Shown: positions 1-8,369, numbered from the stretch's first letter. The stretch: 64,000 bases of DNA from Gordonia iterans (GCF_002993285.1 NZ_CP027433.1:1364001-1428000), one strand, 5' to 3'. Numbers and translations: made by a program. Notes: a model not told the origin generated them from the letters alone.

Positions 1-338
1 CCGACAGGGGCGCCCAGTACCGAGCGATCCGCTACACCCAGCGGCTCGCTGAGGCCGACGTGGTCGCCTCGGTGGGGTCCAAGGGCGACAGTTACGACAA
101 CGCGATGGCCGAGGCGCTGAACTCGCTGTACAAGGCCGAGCTGGTCCGCGGCCCCAGGCAGCGACGCAAGGGGATGTGGCACGGCATCGATGACCTCGAG
201 ATCGCCACCGCCGAGTGGGTCGACTGGTACAACCAGCGACGGCTCCACGGCGAGCTCGGACACGTCCCGCCCGCCGAGTACGAGGCCGCCTACTGGGCCA
301 GCCTCGATCAAGCAGCCGACGACAAGAACGCCGCCTGA
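1..338 (+). CDS. IS3-family transposase OrfB, C-terminal part
   Basis: This is the C-terminal end of an rve-type (DDE) integrase-core transposase; its start is upstream of the window. The reading frame is open from base 3 and begins with DRGAQY, the block after the second catalytic Asp of IS3 OrfB proteins. It continues with SVGSKGDSYDNAMAE, which carries the catalytic Glu in the conserved GDSYDNA-AE motif. It ends with the typical WVDWYNQRRLHGELGH-P tail and a TGA at 336-338. The protein would catalyse IS transposition, usually after a -1 frameshift from OrfA. The visible part is intact. Confidence 0.9.
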   Translation, partial: DRGAQYRAIRYTQRLAEADVVASVGSKGDSYDNAMAEALNSLYKAELVRGPRQRRKGMWHGIDDLEIATAEWVDWYNQRRLHGELGHVPPAEYEAAYWASLDQAADDKNAA

Positions 339-433
339 CACGGCCACTGCAGGCCGATCACACGTCCAGGCCAACTCGGCTCTGGCAACCAAGGAAACCA
401 ACTAAATCAGTCTCCAAGAAACCCGGGGCTGAC
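1..433 (+). mobile_element. IS3-family insertion sequence, 3' end only
   Basis: The window opens inside an insertion sequence. It holds the 3' part of an IS3-type transposase followed by about 95 bp of non-coding DNA. A likely terminal inverted repeat lies near 404-433, where CCCGGGGCTGACA follows a GTCTCC block, as is common at IS3 ends. The left end lies outside the window, so the exact boundary and target duplication cannot be confirmed. DNA after about 434 is clearly less GC-rich and reads as the tail of another gene. Confidence 0.6.
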
Positions 434-559
434 ACGTTGGAAGTTGCTTTCGATCGGGGTGCAAATATCAGGATCGTTCCCAACAATGAGGGCTACGATT
501 CCTGGAGTGTCACTTATCCTCCGGATCGCATCCTCATAGGAAACCCAGAATTCGCATAG
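434..559 (+). pseudogene. C-terminal fragment of a DUF6188-like gene cut by the IS element
   Basis: Directly after the IS end an open frame reads LEVAFDRGANIRIVPNN, then YDSWSVTYP and a short tail, stopping at TAG 557-559. The pattern (beta strands, a Y-x-x-W motif, a final glycine/proline turn) resembles the C-terminus of small DUF6188-type proteins. There is no start codon or ribosome-binding site of its own. Its lower GC and AT-rich codons differ from the downstream core genes. I read it as the tail of a gene interrupted by the IS3 insertion. The family assignment is tentative. Confidence 0.45.
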
Positions 560-739
560 TTCTTGTTTGAGAGGTCCGGGAGTCCCGCGGGCGACCTCGC
601 AGAACGCCGTGTGTGCGGTCGGCCAGGGCGCCCCGAAACATAGCTGGACCTATTGGAGGGGATGTCCGCCGGCCGTATTGTGTCGAGCGCGGGCTGCAGG
701 CTGGCAGTCGGCGCTGGCCGGCCGTTCTGGCACCTGTGC
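560..739. other. non-coding gap before the TetR gene
   Basis: About 180 bp lies between the broken fragment and the 3' end of the TetR gene. I see no convincing gene, RNA or terminator in it. Confidence 0.5.
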
Positions 740-1378
740 TCAGCGTCGTGCGTGGGCCGGAACCCGAGCGAGGGCCATGCAGTACTCGGTGCACGCCTCG
801 GCGAGTTCGGCGGCGGTGACGTCCGGCTCGGCGAGCCAGCCTGCGAGCAGATGGTTGACGCCGCCGACCATGAAGCGGGCTCGCCGCCGGGCCTCGGGTC
901 CGTTCGGCGGAGCGACGCCCTCGGCTTCGGCGCCGTACTGGACCATCAGATCGGCGATCACGTCCAGGGTGTCGTGCTCCCAGGTCTCCAGTCCCGCGAC
1001 GCCGGCGACGTCGGTGGTCATGATGCGGTGGAACTCCGGGTCGTCGGAGAACGCCTGAAGGAACGCGGTCAACGCCGCCCGGAAGCGCTGGTCGGCGGGG
1101 CCGCCGGCGGCGTCGCTGGTCTCCAGCAGGATCTGCACCAGTTGTTCGCGGACCTGGCCGGCGACCGCCACCAGCAACTCGTCACGATTCGCGAACTGCT
1201 CGTAGAAGTAGCGGTGCGTCAGACCCGACGCGGCGCACACGCCGCGGACGCTCACCGCGTCCAGCCCGGCACCGCCCCAGAGCGTTCGGGCGGCGTCGAT
1301 CAGCCGGCGACGGCGCTCGTCGCGCCGCTGCTGTGCACTCAGTCCGCCGTAGTCGCGGACGGCCGCCTCGCGTCCCAT
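740..1378 (-). CDS. TetR-family transcriptional regulator
   Basis: This 212-residue one-component repressor has an N-terminal TetR helix-turn-helix (about residues 14-60: RRDERRRRLIDAARTLW, then the turn and GLTHRYFYEQF recognition helix). A ligand-binding C-terminal domain follows. I chose the ATG at 1378 rather than an upstream start at 1429 because the longer form would run through the palindromic operator. It is divergent from the oxygenase at 1462, with only 83 bp between starts and a palindrome in that gap. It therefore probably represses both itself and the oxygenase. In Gordonia polyisoprenivorans a TetR protein (LcpR) controls an Lcp-family rubber oxygenase; whether this pair is analogous is inference. 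Confidence 0.88.
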   Translation of the reverse strand: MGREAAVRDYGGLSAQQRRDERRRRLIDAARTLWGGAGLDAVSVRGVCAASGLTHRYFYEQFANRDELLVAVAGQVREQLVQILLETSDAAGGPADQRFRAALTAFLQAFSDDPEFHRIMTTDVAGVAGLETWEHDTLDVIADLMVQYGAEAEGVAPPNGPEARRRARFMVGGVNHLLAGWLAEPDVTAAELAEACTEYCMALARVPAHARR

Positions 1379-1407
1379 TGACAGCACTATAGCCGCGGTC
1401 GTACGTT

Positions 1408-1429
1408 TTGGAACACAGCCGTGTTCCAA
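1408..1429. promoter_or_regulatory. palindromic operator between TetR regulator and oxygenase
   Basis: A perfect 9-bp inverted repeat, TTGGAACAC and GTGTTCCAA, is separated by AGCC. It sits centrally in the 83-bp divergent intergenic region. Size, symmetry and position are those of a TetR-family operator controlling both flanking genes. Confidence 0.8.
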
Positions 1430-1461
1430 TATCGCCCGACAGCCCTGGAAGGGACCGAGCC

Positions 1462-2706
1462 ATGACTCAGCCCGTCGATGCAGACTCCCGCCCGCTGCCC
1501 GCTCGGTTTCCCCGCAAGCCCGTCCCGGTGGCGGCAGGCATGCGGGTGATCGGCCGGCTTCTCGGCGTGCCGCCGGTGCCCGGCGATGCCGAGTTCGCCC
1601 GGCTGGGAGAGCTCCTCTACGCCGGTGACCAGGAGATGGACGCGCTGGTGGACTGGATGTTCGAGAAGGGCGTCGCCGAGACCAAGCCGCTGTTCCGGCA
1701 AGCGCTGTCCGAGGGGATCGCCGCGGTGCCCGACGCGCCGCCGCAACTGCGCACCTTCTTCGAGACCTACGAGGCCGTTCCCGACTGGGTCGACGAGGAC
1801 AAGCTCCGCCTCGCCGCGGCGGTGATGCGCAGCGGCGGGGCCGACGGCCTCTACCTCGCCCGCGACGTCGCCCTGATCGGCGGCTACCAGTACTCCGGCT
1901 TCAACCAGACACTGCTGCGCACCGGCGCGCTGGAGAAGGGGTCGAACGCCCGCTTCGCCGAAACCACCCAGTGGGCGCTGGACGTGATTACGCCCGACGG
2001 GCTGCGCCCCGGCGGCGTGGGCTACCAGTCCACCCTGCACGTGCGGTTCATCCACTCGATGGTGCGTCGGCACGTCGAGGCGATGCCCGACTGGGACGAC
2101 CGGAAATGGGGCCTGCCGATCAACCAGACCGACATGGCCGCCACCCTGGTCGGCTCGCTGATCGCCCCGAGCGTGGGCGGCATCGGCATGGGCCTGATCA
2201 ACCGTCCGCGCGAGTACGAGGCGATCGCCCACCTGACCCGCTACGTCGGCTGGCTGATCGGAGTCCGCGACGAGCTGCTGCCGCGGGACTTCCGGGACTC
2301 GGTGCGACTGCTCATCCATACTTCGGCCGCACTGGCCATCCCGGACGAGACCTCGAAGCTGCTCGCCCGGCCGATGGCCGGAGACCCCGACCAATGGCAC
2401 TACGACACCGCGCCGCGACTGCGCCGCCGGATCGCCCGCAGCCAGCACCTGTCGATCACCGAAGGCTTCCTCGGCCCCCAGGCCATGCGGAACCTCGGGC
2501 TGAATCCCGTGGTGCTGCCCTGGTATCCGGTGTTGCGCACCCCGGTGAACCTGCTCCGTTCCGCCGCCAAACTGCGGTCCGGCGGACTCGAGCGGGCGTC
2601 TCGGCGCGGCGACCGGGAGACCAAGGCGTTCCTGCGCACCATGGCCGGTGACGACGTCCGTATCGGCGACTCCGCGCACGTCGCCTCCCGCGCAGCCGCG
2701 GCCTAG
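1462..2706 (+). CDS. oxygenase MpaB / latex-clearing-protein (Lcp)-like family (DUF2236)
   Basis: This 414-residue protein belongs to the DUF2236 family, which includes the b-type haem rubber oxygenase Lcp and fungal MpaB. Diagnostic stretches are the aromatic ETYEAVPDWVDEDKL block, YSGFNQTLLRTGALEKG and a His-containing helix LHVRFIHSMVRRHV, which carries the likely haem ligand and basic residues. These are followed by the INQTDMAATLVG segment. There is no clear Sec or Tat signal, unlike secreted Lcp, so a cytoplasmic oxidoreductase is likelier than a true polyisoprene oxygenase. The ATG at 1462 has a GGAAGGGA-like ribosome-binding site. It is divergent from, and probably controlled by, the TetR gene at 740-1378. 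The substrate is unknown. Confidence 0.82.
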   Translation: MTQPVDADSRPLPARFPRKPVPVAAGMRVIGRLLGVPPVPGDAEFARLGELLYAGDQEMDALVDWMFEKGVAETKPLFRQALSEGIAAVPDAPPQLRTFFETYEAVPDWVDEDKLRLAAAVMRSGGADGLYLARDVALIGGYQYSGFNQTLLRTGALEKGSNARFAETTQWALDVITPDGLRPGGVGYQSTLHVRFIHSMVRRHVEAMPDWDDRKWGLPINQTDMAATLVGSLIAPSVGGIGMGLINRPREYEAIAHLTRYVGWLIGVRDELLPRDFRDSVRLLIHTSAALAIPDETSKLLARPMAGDPDQWHYDTAPRLRRRIARSQHLSITEGFLGPQAMRNLGLNPVVLPWYPVLRTPVNLLRSAAKLRSGGLERASRRGDRETKAFLRTMAGDDVRIGDSAHVASRAAAA

Positions 2707-2742
2707 GGTCAGGTCGCGGCGTGGGGGGGCCGCGGGAACGGG

Positions 2743-3057
2743 CTACAGCGGCTTGACGACCGGGCCGGAGACAGTGGTGACCCCGCCGTCGGCGAAGTTC
2801 GCCACGTCGGCCAGCGCGGCCTGCCCGGCCGGTGAGCCGAGTGCGGCCGCCATCGCCTCGGCGGATGGGAAGGTCAGTGCGGCGATCAGGTAGTAGGGCG
2901 GCTGATTGCCCTCGGGGTCGGGAGCGGCCTTCATGATCTCCACCGACAGCAGGTCGGGGATCTGCGTGGCGATCGGGGCGTGGGTGCCCTCGTAGTAGGC
3001 GTCGAACGCGGCGGGGTCGGACGGGTGTCCGTACATCACATGAAGGCGATAAGTCAT
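2743..3057 (-). CDS. EthD-domain protein
   Basis: This 104-residue single-domain protein is of the EthD dimeric alpha/beta-barrel type. It begins [22 protein letters not shown] and has the family's HAP-IATQIP segment and the [21 protein letters not shown] helix near the C-terminus. EthD proteins are small ferredoxin-fold dimers linked to degradation pathways; most have no known chemistry. It is convergent with the oxygenase and 75 bp from the next gene on the same strand. Nothing indicates a specific substrate. Confidence 0.8.
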   Translation of the reverse strand: MTYRLHVMYGHPSDPAAFDAYYEGTHAPIATQIPDLLSVEIMKAAPDPEGNQPPYYLIAALTFPSAEAMAAALGSPAGQAALADVANFADGGVTTVSGPVVKPL

Positions 3058-3132
3058 GATCGCGACGCTAGCGGTCGATCGGCCTGGGCGGCACGCGCTC
3101 GGACGAAACCGTCCGGAATCAGGACACCCGCG

Positions 3133-3669
3133 TCAGGACGCCGGGACCGTCGCGGTGATCGTCAGGTGGACGTCGTCGGCCACCTTGACGGTGCCCATCA
3201 TGAGCGAGAACGGTTTGACCTTGAAGTCGGTCTGGGTCACGACGGTCTCGCACGAGAAGACGTCGCCGTCGGCGGTCACGGTCAGCGGATGCTGCCGGGT
3301 GACGCCGTGGACGGTGAGCTCGCCCTCGACGGCGTACGCGTCGCCGTCGCGCACGACCGCACTGGAGCGGTAGGTGATGTCCGGGAACTTCTTCGCATCG
3401 AGCGACTTGAGGGCGTTGCCGCGGGCGACGCCCGCCTCTGCGCCGGTCCACGGCGCGAGGCCGCCTTCGCCCTTGAGAACCTCCAGCGAGTCGACCTCGA
3501 CGGTCAGCTGCACGGAGGTGGGGTGGCCGTCGTCGTCGAACGTCGTCTCCGCCGTCCACTGATTCATCCGGATCGTCAGCTTGTGCCCGGTGCGGGCGGC
3601 TCGCCCGGCGGTGCCGGTGTACAGGAGCAGTTCGCCGTCGGCGGCGGTCACGGTGCGGGTGTCGCTCAT
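3133..3669 (-). CDS. YceI-family protein
   Basis: This is a YceI-like lipocalin-fold protein of 178 residues, a family that binds isoprenoid-type lipids. Family marks are the strand-rich layout, [19 protein letters not shown], the [14 protein letters not shown] motif (matching the F-x-x-I/A-x-F/Y-S signature), [16 protein letters not shown] and a final [16 protein letters not shown]. No signal peptide is visible, so it is probably cytoplasmic. The ATG at 3669 is preferred over an upstream start because the extra 11 residues do not resemble the family. In M. tuberculosis, ESX-4 genes occupy this position upstream of rplM; here they are absent. Confidence 0.85.
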   Translation of the reverse strand: MSDTRTVTAADGELLLYTGTAGRAARTGHKLTIRMNQWTAETTFDDDGHPTSVQLTVEVDSLEVLKGEGGLAPWTGAEAGVARGNALKSLDAKKFPDITYRSSAVVRDGDAYAVEGELTVHGVTRQHPLTVTADGDVFSCETVVTQTDFKVKPFSLMMGTVKVADDVHLTITATVPAS

Positions 3670-3720
3670 GGCGTCCACCCTGTCAGGCCCGCGAGGAGGC
3701 ATCCAGGGACTTCGGTCATT

Positions 3721-3750
3721 TTGACCGGGGCGACGGCCCCGGCGTACTCT
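3721..3750 (+). promoter_or_regulatory. predicted sigma-A-type promoter for rplM-rpsI
   Basis: TTGACC at 3721 and TACTCT at 3745 are separated by 18 bp and point at rplM. This leaves a leader of roughly 125 nt before the GTG start, long enough for leader-based control, though I could not define a specific structure. Confidence 0.5.
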
Positions 3751-3879
3751 GGATCGCTGGTGCCTGGCCCACGTCCCGTCTCCGGGAGGTGGCGCTCAGC
3801 CCCGGGTCCCCACCGGTCGCCGGGAACACGCTGTGCCAGTGCATCCGACCGGCAGAAGAGAACAACAGTGAGGACTACT

Positions 3880-4323
3880 GTGCCTACCTACACCCCGAAG
3901 GCCGGTGACATCACCCGCGAGTGGTACGTCATCGACGCCACCGACGTGGTGCTCGGCCGCCTCTCCGTGCAGGCTGCGAACCTGCTGCGCGGAAAGCACA
4001 AGCCGACCTACGCCCCGCACATGGACGGCGGCGACTACGTCATCATCATCAACGCCGACAAGATCGCGCTCAGCGGCAACAAGGCCGACGACAAGAAGAT
4101 CTACCACCACTCGGGTCACCCGGGCGGCCTGAAGTCCCGCACCATGGGCGAGGTTCTGGCGACCCGTCCGGACCGTCTCGTGGAGAAGGCCATCAAGGGC
4201 ATGATCCCCAAGAACAAGCTCGGCGACCAGATCGCATCGAAGCTGAAGGTCTACGCCGGCCCGAACCACCCGCACGCCGCTCAGCGCCCCGTTCCCTTCG
4301 AGATCAAGCAGGTGTCCCAGTGA
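3880..4323 (+). CDS. rplM: 50S ribosomal protein L13
   Basis: This is large-subunit protein L13, which binds 23S rRNA early in 50S assembly. The 147-residue product ([21 protein letters not shown]...) carries the core signatures [45 protein letters not shown] and GMIPKNKLG. With the GTG at 3880 its length equals the M. tuberculosis protein. A GTGAGG ribosome-binding site lies 6 nt upstream. An in-frame GTG at 3868 is possible but adds four non-conserved residues. It is co-transcribed with rpsI, whose GTG start overlaps this stop. Confidence 0.97.
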   Translation: MPTYTPKAGDITREWYVIDATDVVLGRLSVQAANLLRGKHKPTYAPHMDGGDYVIIINADKIALSGNKADDKKIYHHSGHPGGLKSRTMGEVLATRPDRLVEKAIKGMIPKNKLGDQIASKLKVYAGPNHPHAAQRPVPFEIKQVSQ

Positions 4324-4838
4324 CCAACGAGAACGTGAACAACGACGTCGAGGTCGTTGACGAAGAGGTCGTGCTGGAAGACGGCGCGTACACCACCGAG
4401 TCGGCCGACGCCCCGGCCGACGAGGTCGTCTCGCGCGGACCGGTCGTCATCGACCGTCCGATCCAGACCGTCGGCCGCCGCAAGGAGGCCGTCGTCCGCG
4501 TCCGCCTGCTGCCGGGCACCGGCGAGTTCACGCTCAACGGCCGCGCCCTCGAGGACTATTTCCCGAACAAGGTGCACCAGCAGCTGATCAAGGCTCCGCT
4601 GGTCACCGTCGAGCGTCCGGACGTGTTCGACGTCCACGCCAAGCTGGTCGGTGGCGGCCCCTCGGGCCAGGCCGGCGCACTGCGCCTGGCGATCGCCCGC
4701 GCCCTGATCGAGGTCAGCCCCGAGGACCGTCCGGCCCTCAAGAAGGCCGGCTTCCTCACGCGCGACCCGCGTGCCGTCGAGCGCAAGAAGTACGGCCTGA
4801 AGAAGGCCCGCAAGGCTTCGCAGTACAGCAAGCGCTAA
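4320..4838 (+). CDS. rpsI: 30S ribosomal protein S9
   Basis: Small-subunit protein S9, 172 residues. An acidic N-terminal extension of about 45 residues, usual in mycolic-acid actinobacteria, precedes the conserved core [20 protein letters not shown]. Further core blocks are [16 protein letters not shown] and [19 protein letters not shown], with the basic C-terminal tail [17 protein letters not shown] that reaches the decoding centre. GTG 4320 overlaps the rplM TGA, indicating translational coupling. glmM starts immediately after the stop, with no gap. Confidence 0.97.
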   Translation: MTNENVNNDVEVVDEEVVLEDGAYTTESADAPADEVVSRGPVVIDRPIQTVGRRKEAVVRVRLLPGTGEFTLNGRALEDYFPNKVHQQLIKAPLVTVERPDVFDVHAKLVGGGPSGQAGALRLAIARALIEVSPEDRPALKKAGFLTRDPRAVERKKYGLKKARKASQYSKR

Positions 4839-6176
4839 GTGGCACGTCTTTTCGGCACCGACGGCGTCCGGGGCCGGGCCAACGACCAGCTCACCGCAGA
4901 GCTGGCGCTGGGCCTGGCCTCGGCCGCCGTTTGCGTTCTCGGTGCAGACGCTCTCGACTCCGGCACCCGCCCCCGAGTGGTGGTCGGACGTGACCCGCGC
5001 GCATCGGGCGAACTCTTGGAAGCCGCGCTGTGCGCCGGTCTGGCCGCCGCAGGCGCCGACGCGATCCGGGTCGGCGTGGTGCCGACCCCGGCCGTGGCCT
5101 TCCTGACCGCCGACTACGCGGCGGACTTCGGCGTGATGATCTCCGCCTCCCACAATCCCATGCCGGACAACGGCATCAAGCTCTTCGGCGCCGGTGGGCA
5201 CAAGCTCGCCGACGACGTCGAAGACGCGATCGAAGCGGCGATGGGCGGGACCTGGCCCCGCCCGGTCGGTGCGGACGTCGGCCGGCTGGTCGACGCCCCC
5301 GACGCGGTGCACCGCTACCTCGACCATCTCGTCGCCAGCGGCGGCAGTCATCTCGACGGCCTGACGATCGTCGTCGACTGCGCCAACGGCGCCGCCTCGC
5401 ACATCGGGCCGCAGGCCTACGCCGCCGCCGGTGCGCAGGTGATCCCCATCCACGCCGAACCCGACGGCCTCAACATCAACGACGGCTGCGGCTCCACGCA
5501 CCTCGGCAACCTCCAGGCCGCCGTGCTCGAGCACGGCGCCGACCTCGGCCTGGCACACGACGGCGACGCCGATCGCTGCCTGGCCGTCGACTCCACCGGC
5601 GCCGTCGTCGACGGCGATCAGATCATGGCCATCCTGGCGCTGGCCATGCATGAGCGCGGCGCGTTGACCGACGACGTCCTGGTGGCGACCGTGATGAGCA
5701 ATCTCGGACTGCATCTGGCGATGAAGGAGGCCGGCATCGAGGTCCGCGTGACCGGCGTCGGCGACCGCTACGTGCTCGAAGAACTGCGCTCGGGCGGCTA
5801 TGCGCTCGGCGGCGAGCAGTCCGGGCACATCGTGATTCCGTCGGCGGGCACCACCGGCGACGGTGTCCTCACCGGTCTGCTGCTGGCCCGCCGCGTCGCC
5901 GAGACCCGCACCCGGCTGGCGGACCTGGCCGCGGTGATGTCGGTGCTGCCGCAGGAGCTGATCAACGTCTCGGTGACCGACAAGCACGCCGTGGCTGCCG
6001 CCGACAGTGTGCAGCAAGCCGTCGCCGCGGCACAGGCGCAGCTCGACGGCACCGGCCGGATCCTGTTGCGCCCCTCCGGAACCGAGCAACTCGTCCGCGT
6101 CATGGTCGAGGCGACGACTGCCGACGACGCGCGCGAGATCGCGCAGCGGGTCGCCCAGGTCGTCGCCGGCGTATGA
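4839..6176 (+). CDS. glmM: phosphoglucosamine mutase
   Basis: Converts glucosamine-6-phosphate to glucosamine-1-phosphate, the step after GlmS towards UDP-GlcNAc and peptidoglycan. The 445-residue enzyme has all four mutase signatures: [12 protein letters not shown] at the start; the phospho-serine loop ISASHNP with the catalytic Ser at residue 104; the metal loop DGDADR at 241-246; and the C-terminal phosphate-binding [14 protein letters not shown]. The GTG start abuts the rpsI stop, so it is likely translated from the ribosomal-protein transcript, the same arrangement as in mycobacteria. Confidence 0.96.
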   Translation: MARLFGTDGVRGRANDQLTAELALGLASAAVCVLGADALDSGTRPRVVVGRDPRASGELLEAALCAGLAAAGADAIRVGVVPTPAVAFLTADYAADFGVMISASHNPMPDNGIKLFGAGGHKLADDVEDAIEAAMGGTWPRPVGADVGRLVDAPDAVHRYLDHLVASGGSHLDGLTIVVDCANGAASHIGPQAYAAAGAQVIPIHAEPDGLNINDGCGSTHLGNLQAAVLEHGADLGLAHDGDADRCLAVDSTGAVVDGDQIMAILALAMHERGALTDDVLVATVMSNLGLHLAMKEAGIEVRVTGVGDRYVLEELRSGGYALGGEQSGHIVIPSAGTTGDGVLTGLLLARRVAETRTRLADLAAVMSVLPQELINVSVTDKHAVAAADSVQQAVAAAQAQLDGTGRILLRPSGTEQLVRVMVEATTADDAREIAQRVAQVVAGV

Positions 6177-6290
6177 GCCCGGGGGCGGTGCATCACTGCT
6201 CCGTCGCTCGCGAGCCGGTCCGCGTCGCCTGATCCGGACTCTTCGGCGTGTCGAGGGAACCGGACGGCGGTCTGCTGCGTCTAAATCGGT

Positions 6291-6596
6291 ATGAACGATG
6301 GATTGCGGCTCGACGCCGCTGCTCTGGAACTGCTCGTCAACAGGCAGAACGCCGTCGCCGCGGCGCTGGAAGGGTCGGCGCACCGGCTCGCGGCCGGCCA
6401 CGACTGGGCGCGGACCCCGACCCAGCGTGAAGCGGCTGCGGCGCTACGCGGCCGGCTGGAGCTGATCGCTCAGCGGCTCACTGCATGCGGTGCGGGTGTC
6501 GACGAGCTGGCCGCCCGGGTCGGCGCTCATATGGCTGCGGTGGCCGAAGCGGACCGGACGGCGGTCGGGGGCGTCGACCGTACGGTGCCGCGATGA
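6291..6596 (+). CDS. small helical protein, possibly type VII secretion-related
   Basis: A 101-residue, almost entirely helical protein, rich in Ala, Arg and Leu (LDAAALELLVNRQNAVAAAL, then RGRLELIAQRLTACGAGVDELAARVGAHMAAV). No enzyme motif is visible. It overlaps the next gene by an ATGA junction, and that gene carries a W-x-G motif. Size, helicity and pairing fit an ESAT-6/WXG100-like partner or an ESX secretion-associated protein. That is inference from layout, since this protein has no clear W-x-G itself. Confidence 0.6.
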   Translation: MNDGLRLDAAALELLVNRQNAVAAALEGSAHRLAAGHDWARTPTQREAAAALRGRLELIAQRLTACGAGVDELAARVGAHMAAVAEADRTAVGGVDRTVPR

Positions 6597-7153
6597 ACCC
6601 GATCGACGCCTTCTTGGTCTTGCTGCGCAGCTGGCGGAACTGCAGCGGCTTCGCGTTCGACGACGACGAGGTGAGTGCTCCGCACGCCGCCGTGACGGCA
6701 TTCGACCTGGAGGGGTTCGGGTCGGTGGCCCGATCGTTGCGGGCCGACGCCGCGTCGGTCGGCGAGACGCTGAGCCTGCTGGAGTCGGTGCAGACCGACC
6801 TCCCGCAGAGCTGGACCGGCGCGGGCGCCGACGCGCTGGCCGTGGCGTCGGCCACCTTGTCGGGACAGCTGGCCCCCGCTGCCGCAGACCTGGGAACGCA
6901 GGCCCGGACGGCGACGGCGGCGCACGAGATCCTCGGCGAGGTGATCGCCGACTACCGGGCTGTGATGGCCGGCGCGGCGCAGCCGCTCGCAGCCGGCATC
7001 GGGCCCGCCGAGGCGCGCGAGGAACTCAGCGCCCGGCTCGACCTGGTGCGGGCCGCCGGGCTCGCCGCCTCCCGGGCGGTGGACGACGGAATCGGTGCGC
7101 TGCACGACGACTGGCGCTCACCCGGCGAACTCGTGCTGGCGGGCGATCGGTGA
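6593..7153 (+). CDS. WXG100-like helical protein
   Basis: A 186-residue helical protein whose middle carries LPQSWTGAGADALAVA, a W-x-G turn between two predicted helices as in WXG100/ESX substrates. A second helical stretch (AHEILGEVIADYRAVMAG) follows. It is longer than a typical 100-residue ESX substrate and has an N-terminal extension (MNPIDAFLVLLRSWRNCSGF). ATG 6593 overlaps the previous stop, and its own stop overlaps the next GTG, so the three genes are translationally coupled. The role is probably in or near type VII secretion, but no export system is in the window. Confidence 0.65.
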   Translation: MNPIDAFLVLLRSWRNCSGFAFDDDEVSAPHAAVTAFDLEGFGSVARSLRADAASVGETLSLLESVQTDLPQSWTGAGADALAVASATLSGQLAPAAADLGTQARTATAAHEILGEVIADYRAVMAGAAQPLAAGIGPAEAREELSARLDLVRAAGLAASRAVDDGIGALHDDWRSPGELVLAGDR

Positions 7154-7383
7154 GCACGCTGGCGCGCCTGGAGGCGATCGGCGCACGAGCGCGGGCCGAC
7201 CTGGCCGCGGCGCGTCGTACCTACGAGGGCCGACGGGACTGGATCCGCGCCGAGCCCGGCCGCACCGCTGCGGTGGACCGCGCCGAGACCGAAGTCCTGC
7301 CCCGGCTGATGGCGCCGGTGAGCTTCGGTGCGGCGCGTTTACGCACTGGGCCGCGTTCGCGCCCGGACGCGGCGATAGGGTAG
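7150..7383 (+). CDS. hypothetical small basic protein, coupled to the WXG-like gene
   Basis: A 77-residue Arg/Ala-rich protein starting with GTG 7150, which overlaps the preceding stop. The sequence (LARLEAIGARARADLAAARR, then WIRAEPGRTAAVDRAETEVL) is predicted helical with no recognised domain. Coupling to two upstream small genes is the main evidence that it is real. I assign no function. Confidence 0.5.
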   Translation: MSTLARLEAIGARARADLAAARRTYEGRRDWIRAEPGRTAAVDRAETEVLPRLMAPVSFGAARLRTGPRSRPDAAIG

Positions 7384-7387
7384 AGCC

Positions 7388-8341
7388 GTGTTCGGGATCA
7401 AGAAGGACGTACCGCCGCCTCCACCGGAGAAGCTGATGAAGCAGCTGGCGCGTCGCGGACCACACAAAGTGGATCGCGGCGACCTCGGCATCGTCGGGCT
7501 GTCCGGACAGGTCTTCGCGCCGCGAACCGGCAAAGATCTGCCTGCCCTCGCCTTCGGCCACGCCTGGCTGCGCGGCAGCAGGGCCTATCGCGATCTGATG
7601 TTCCATCTCGCGTCCTGGGGGATCGTGGTCGCCGCGCCCGACTCCGAACAGGGGCCGCTGGCCTCCGACATCGAACTCGGCACCGACCTGCGGGCGGCGC
7701 TGACCGTCGTGCAGTCGGTGCAGCTGGGCACCGCAGGCGCCATCACTGTGAACCCCGAACGCGTCGGTCTGGCCGGACACGGCTTCGGCGCGGCGGCCGC
7801 CGTGCGCGCGGCCTCCGTCGAGGCGCTCCTGGGCCGGCCGCAGATCCCGGTGAAGGCACTGGTCACGTTGTTTCCGGCGCCGACGACGTCGAGCCTGCTG
7901 CCTGCTGCGCAGACCGTCACCGCGCCCGCGCTGATCGTGGCCGGCGCCGATGAGATCGACTCCATGACCGGCAACGCGCTGGCCCTGGCTCACGCCCTCG
8001 GCGGTGAGGTGGTGCTGCGCACGCTGCTCGGAGCCGATGCGCGCGGCCTGCTGGAGAAGCCGACGCTCACGTCGCTGATCGGCTTCAACGGGGCCGAACG
8101 GAAGATCCACGCCGCGGTCCGTGCGCAGGTCACCGGCTATGTGCTGCACCGGTTGACCGACAACCCGGCCTATGCCGCCTTCGCCGATCCGGACGCGGCG
8201 ATGGGCGATCTCGTCGCCGTCGACCCGGCGACGCAGCGGCCGGCCGACGTCGACCACTTCTCCCAACTGCTGGGCGTGGCACCGTTCAAACCCGACGCCG
8301 ACGAGGATCCGCGCGCGCAGCGGAGTCTGCGCTCCGCCTGA
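7388..8341 (+). CDS. alpha/beta-hydrolase-fold protein lacking the nucleophilic serine
   Basis: A 317-residue protein with the core alpha/beta-hydrolase layout: the oxyanion strand PALAFGHAWLRGS, then WGIVVAAPDSEQG. A nucleophile-elbow position follows, and strand ALIVAGADEID normally carries the acid residue. At the elbow the usual G-x-S-x-G reads GHGFG (residues 130-134), so the nucleophile Ser is Gly. Either it is non-catalytic (scaffold, carrier or sensor) or it uses another residue. The nearest recognisable relatives are dienelactone-hydrolase/PET-hydrolase-like proteins. It begins at GTG 7388, four bases after the previous stop, and lies 28 bp before glmS. Confidence 0.7.
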   Translation: MFGIKKDVPPPPPEKLMKQLARRGPHKVDRGDLGIVGLSGQVFAPRTGKDLPALAFGHAWLRGSRAYRDLMFHLASWGIVVAAPDSEQGPLASDIELGTDLRAALTVVQSVQLGTAGAITVNPERVGLAGHGFGAAAAVRAASVEALLGRPQIPVKALVTLFPAPTTSSLLPAAQTVTAPALIVAGADEIDSMTGNALALAHALGGEVVLRTLLGADARGLLEKPTLTSLIGFNGAERKIHAAVRAQVTGYVLHRLTDNPAYAAFADPDAAMGDLVAVDPATQRPADVDHFSQLLGVAPFKPDADEDPRAQRSLRSA

Positions 8342-8369
8342 CGATTCTCCGCGGGTAAACTCGACGACC

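Noticed and set aside
3750-3868. Specific L13 autoregulatory RNA leader
   Set aside because: The leader is long enough, but I could not find a conserved structure I can name with confidence.
4281-6401. A 700-codon antisense frame over rpsI-glmM
   Set aside because: It is a high-GC shadow of two certain genes, with no start signal and no family resemblance.
8342-8369. Possible glmS ribozyme
   Set aside because: Only 28 bp separate glmS from the previous gene, too little for the ribozyme.
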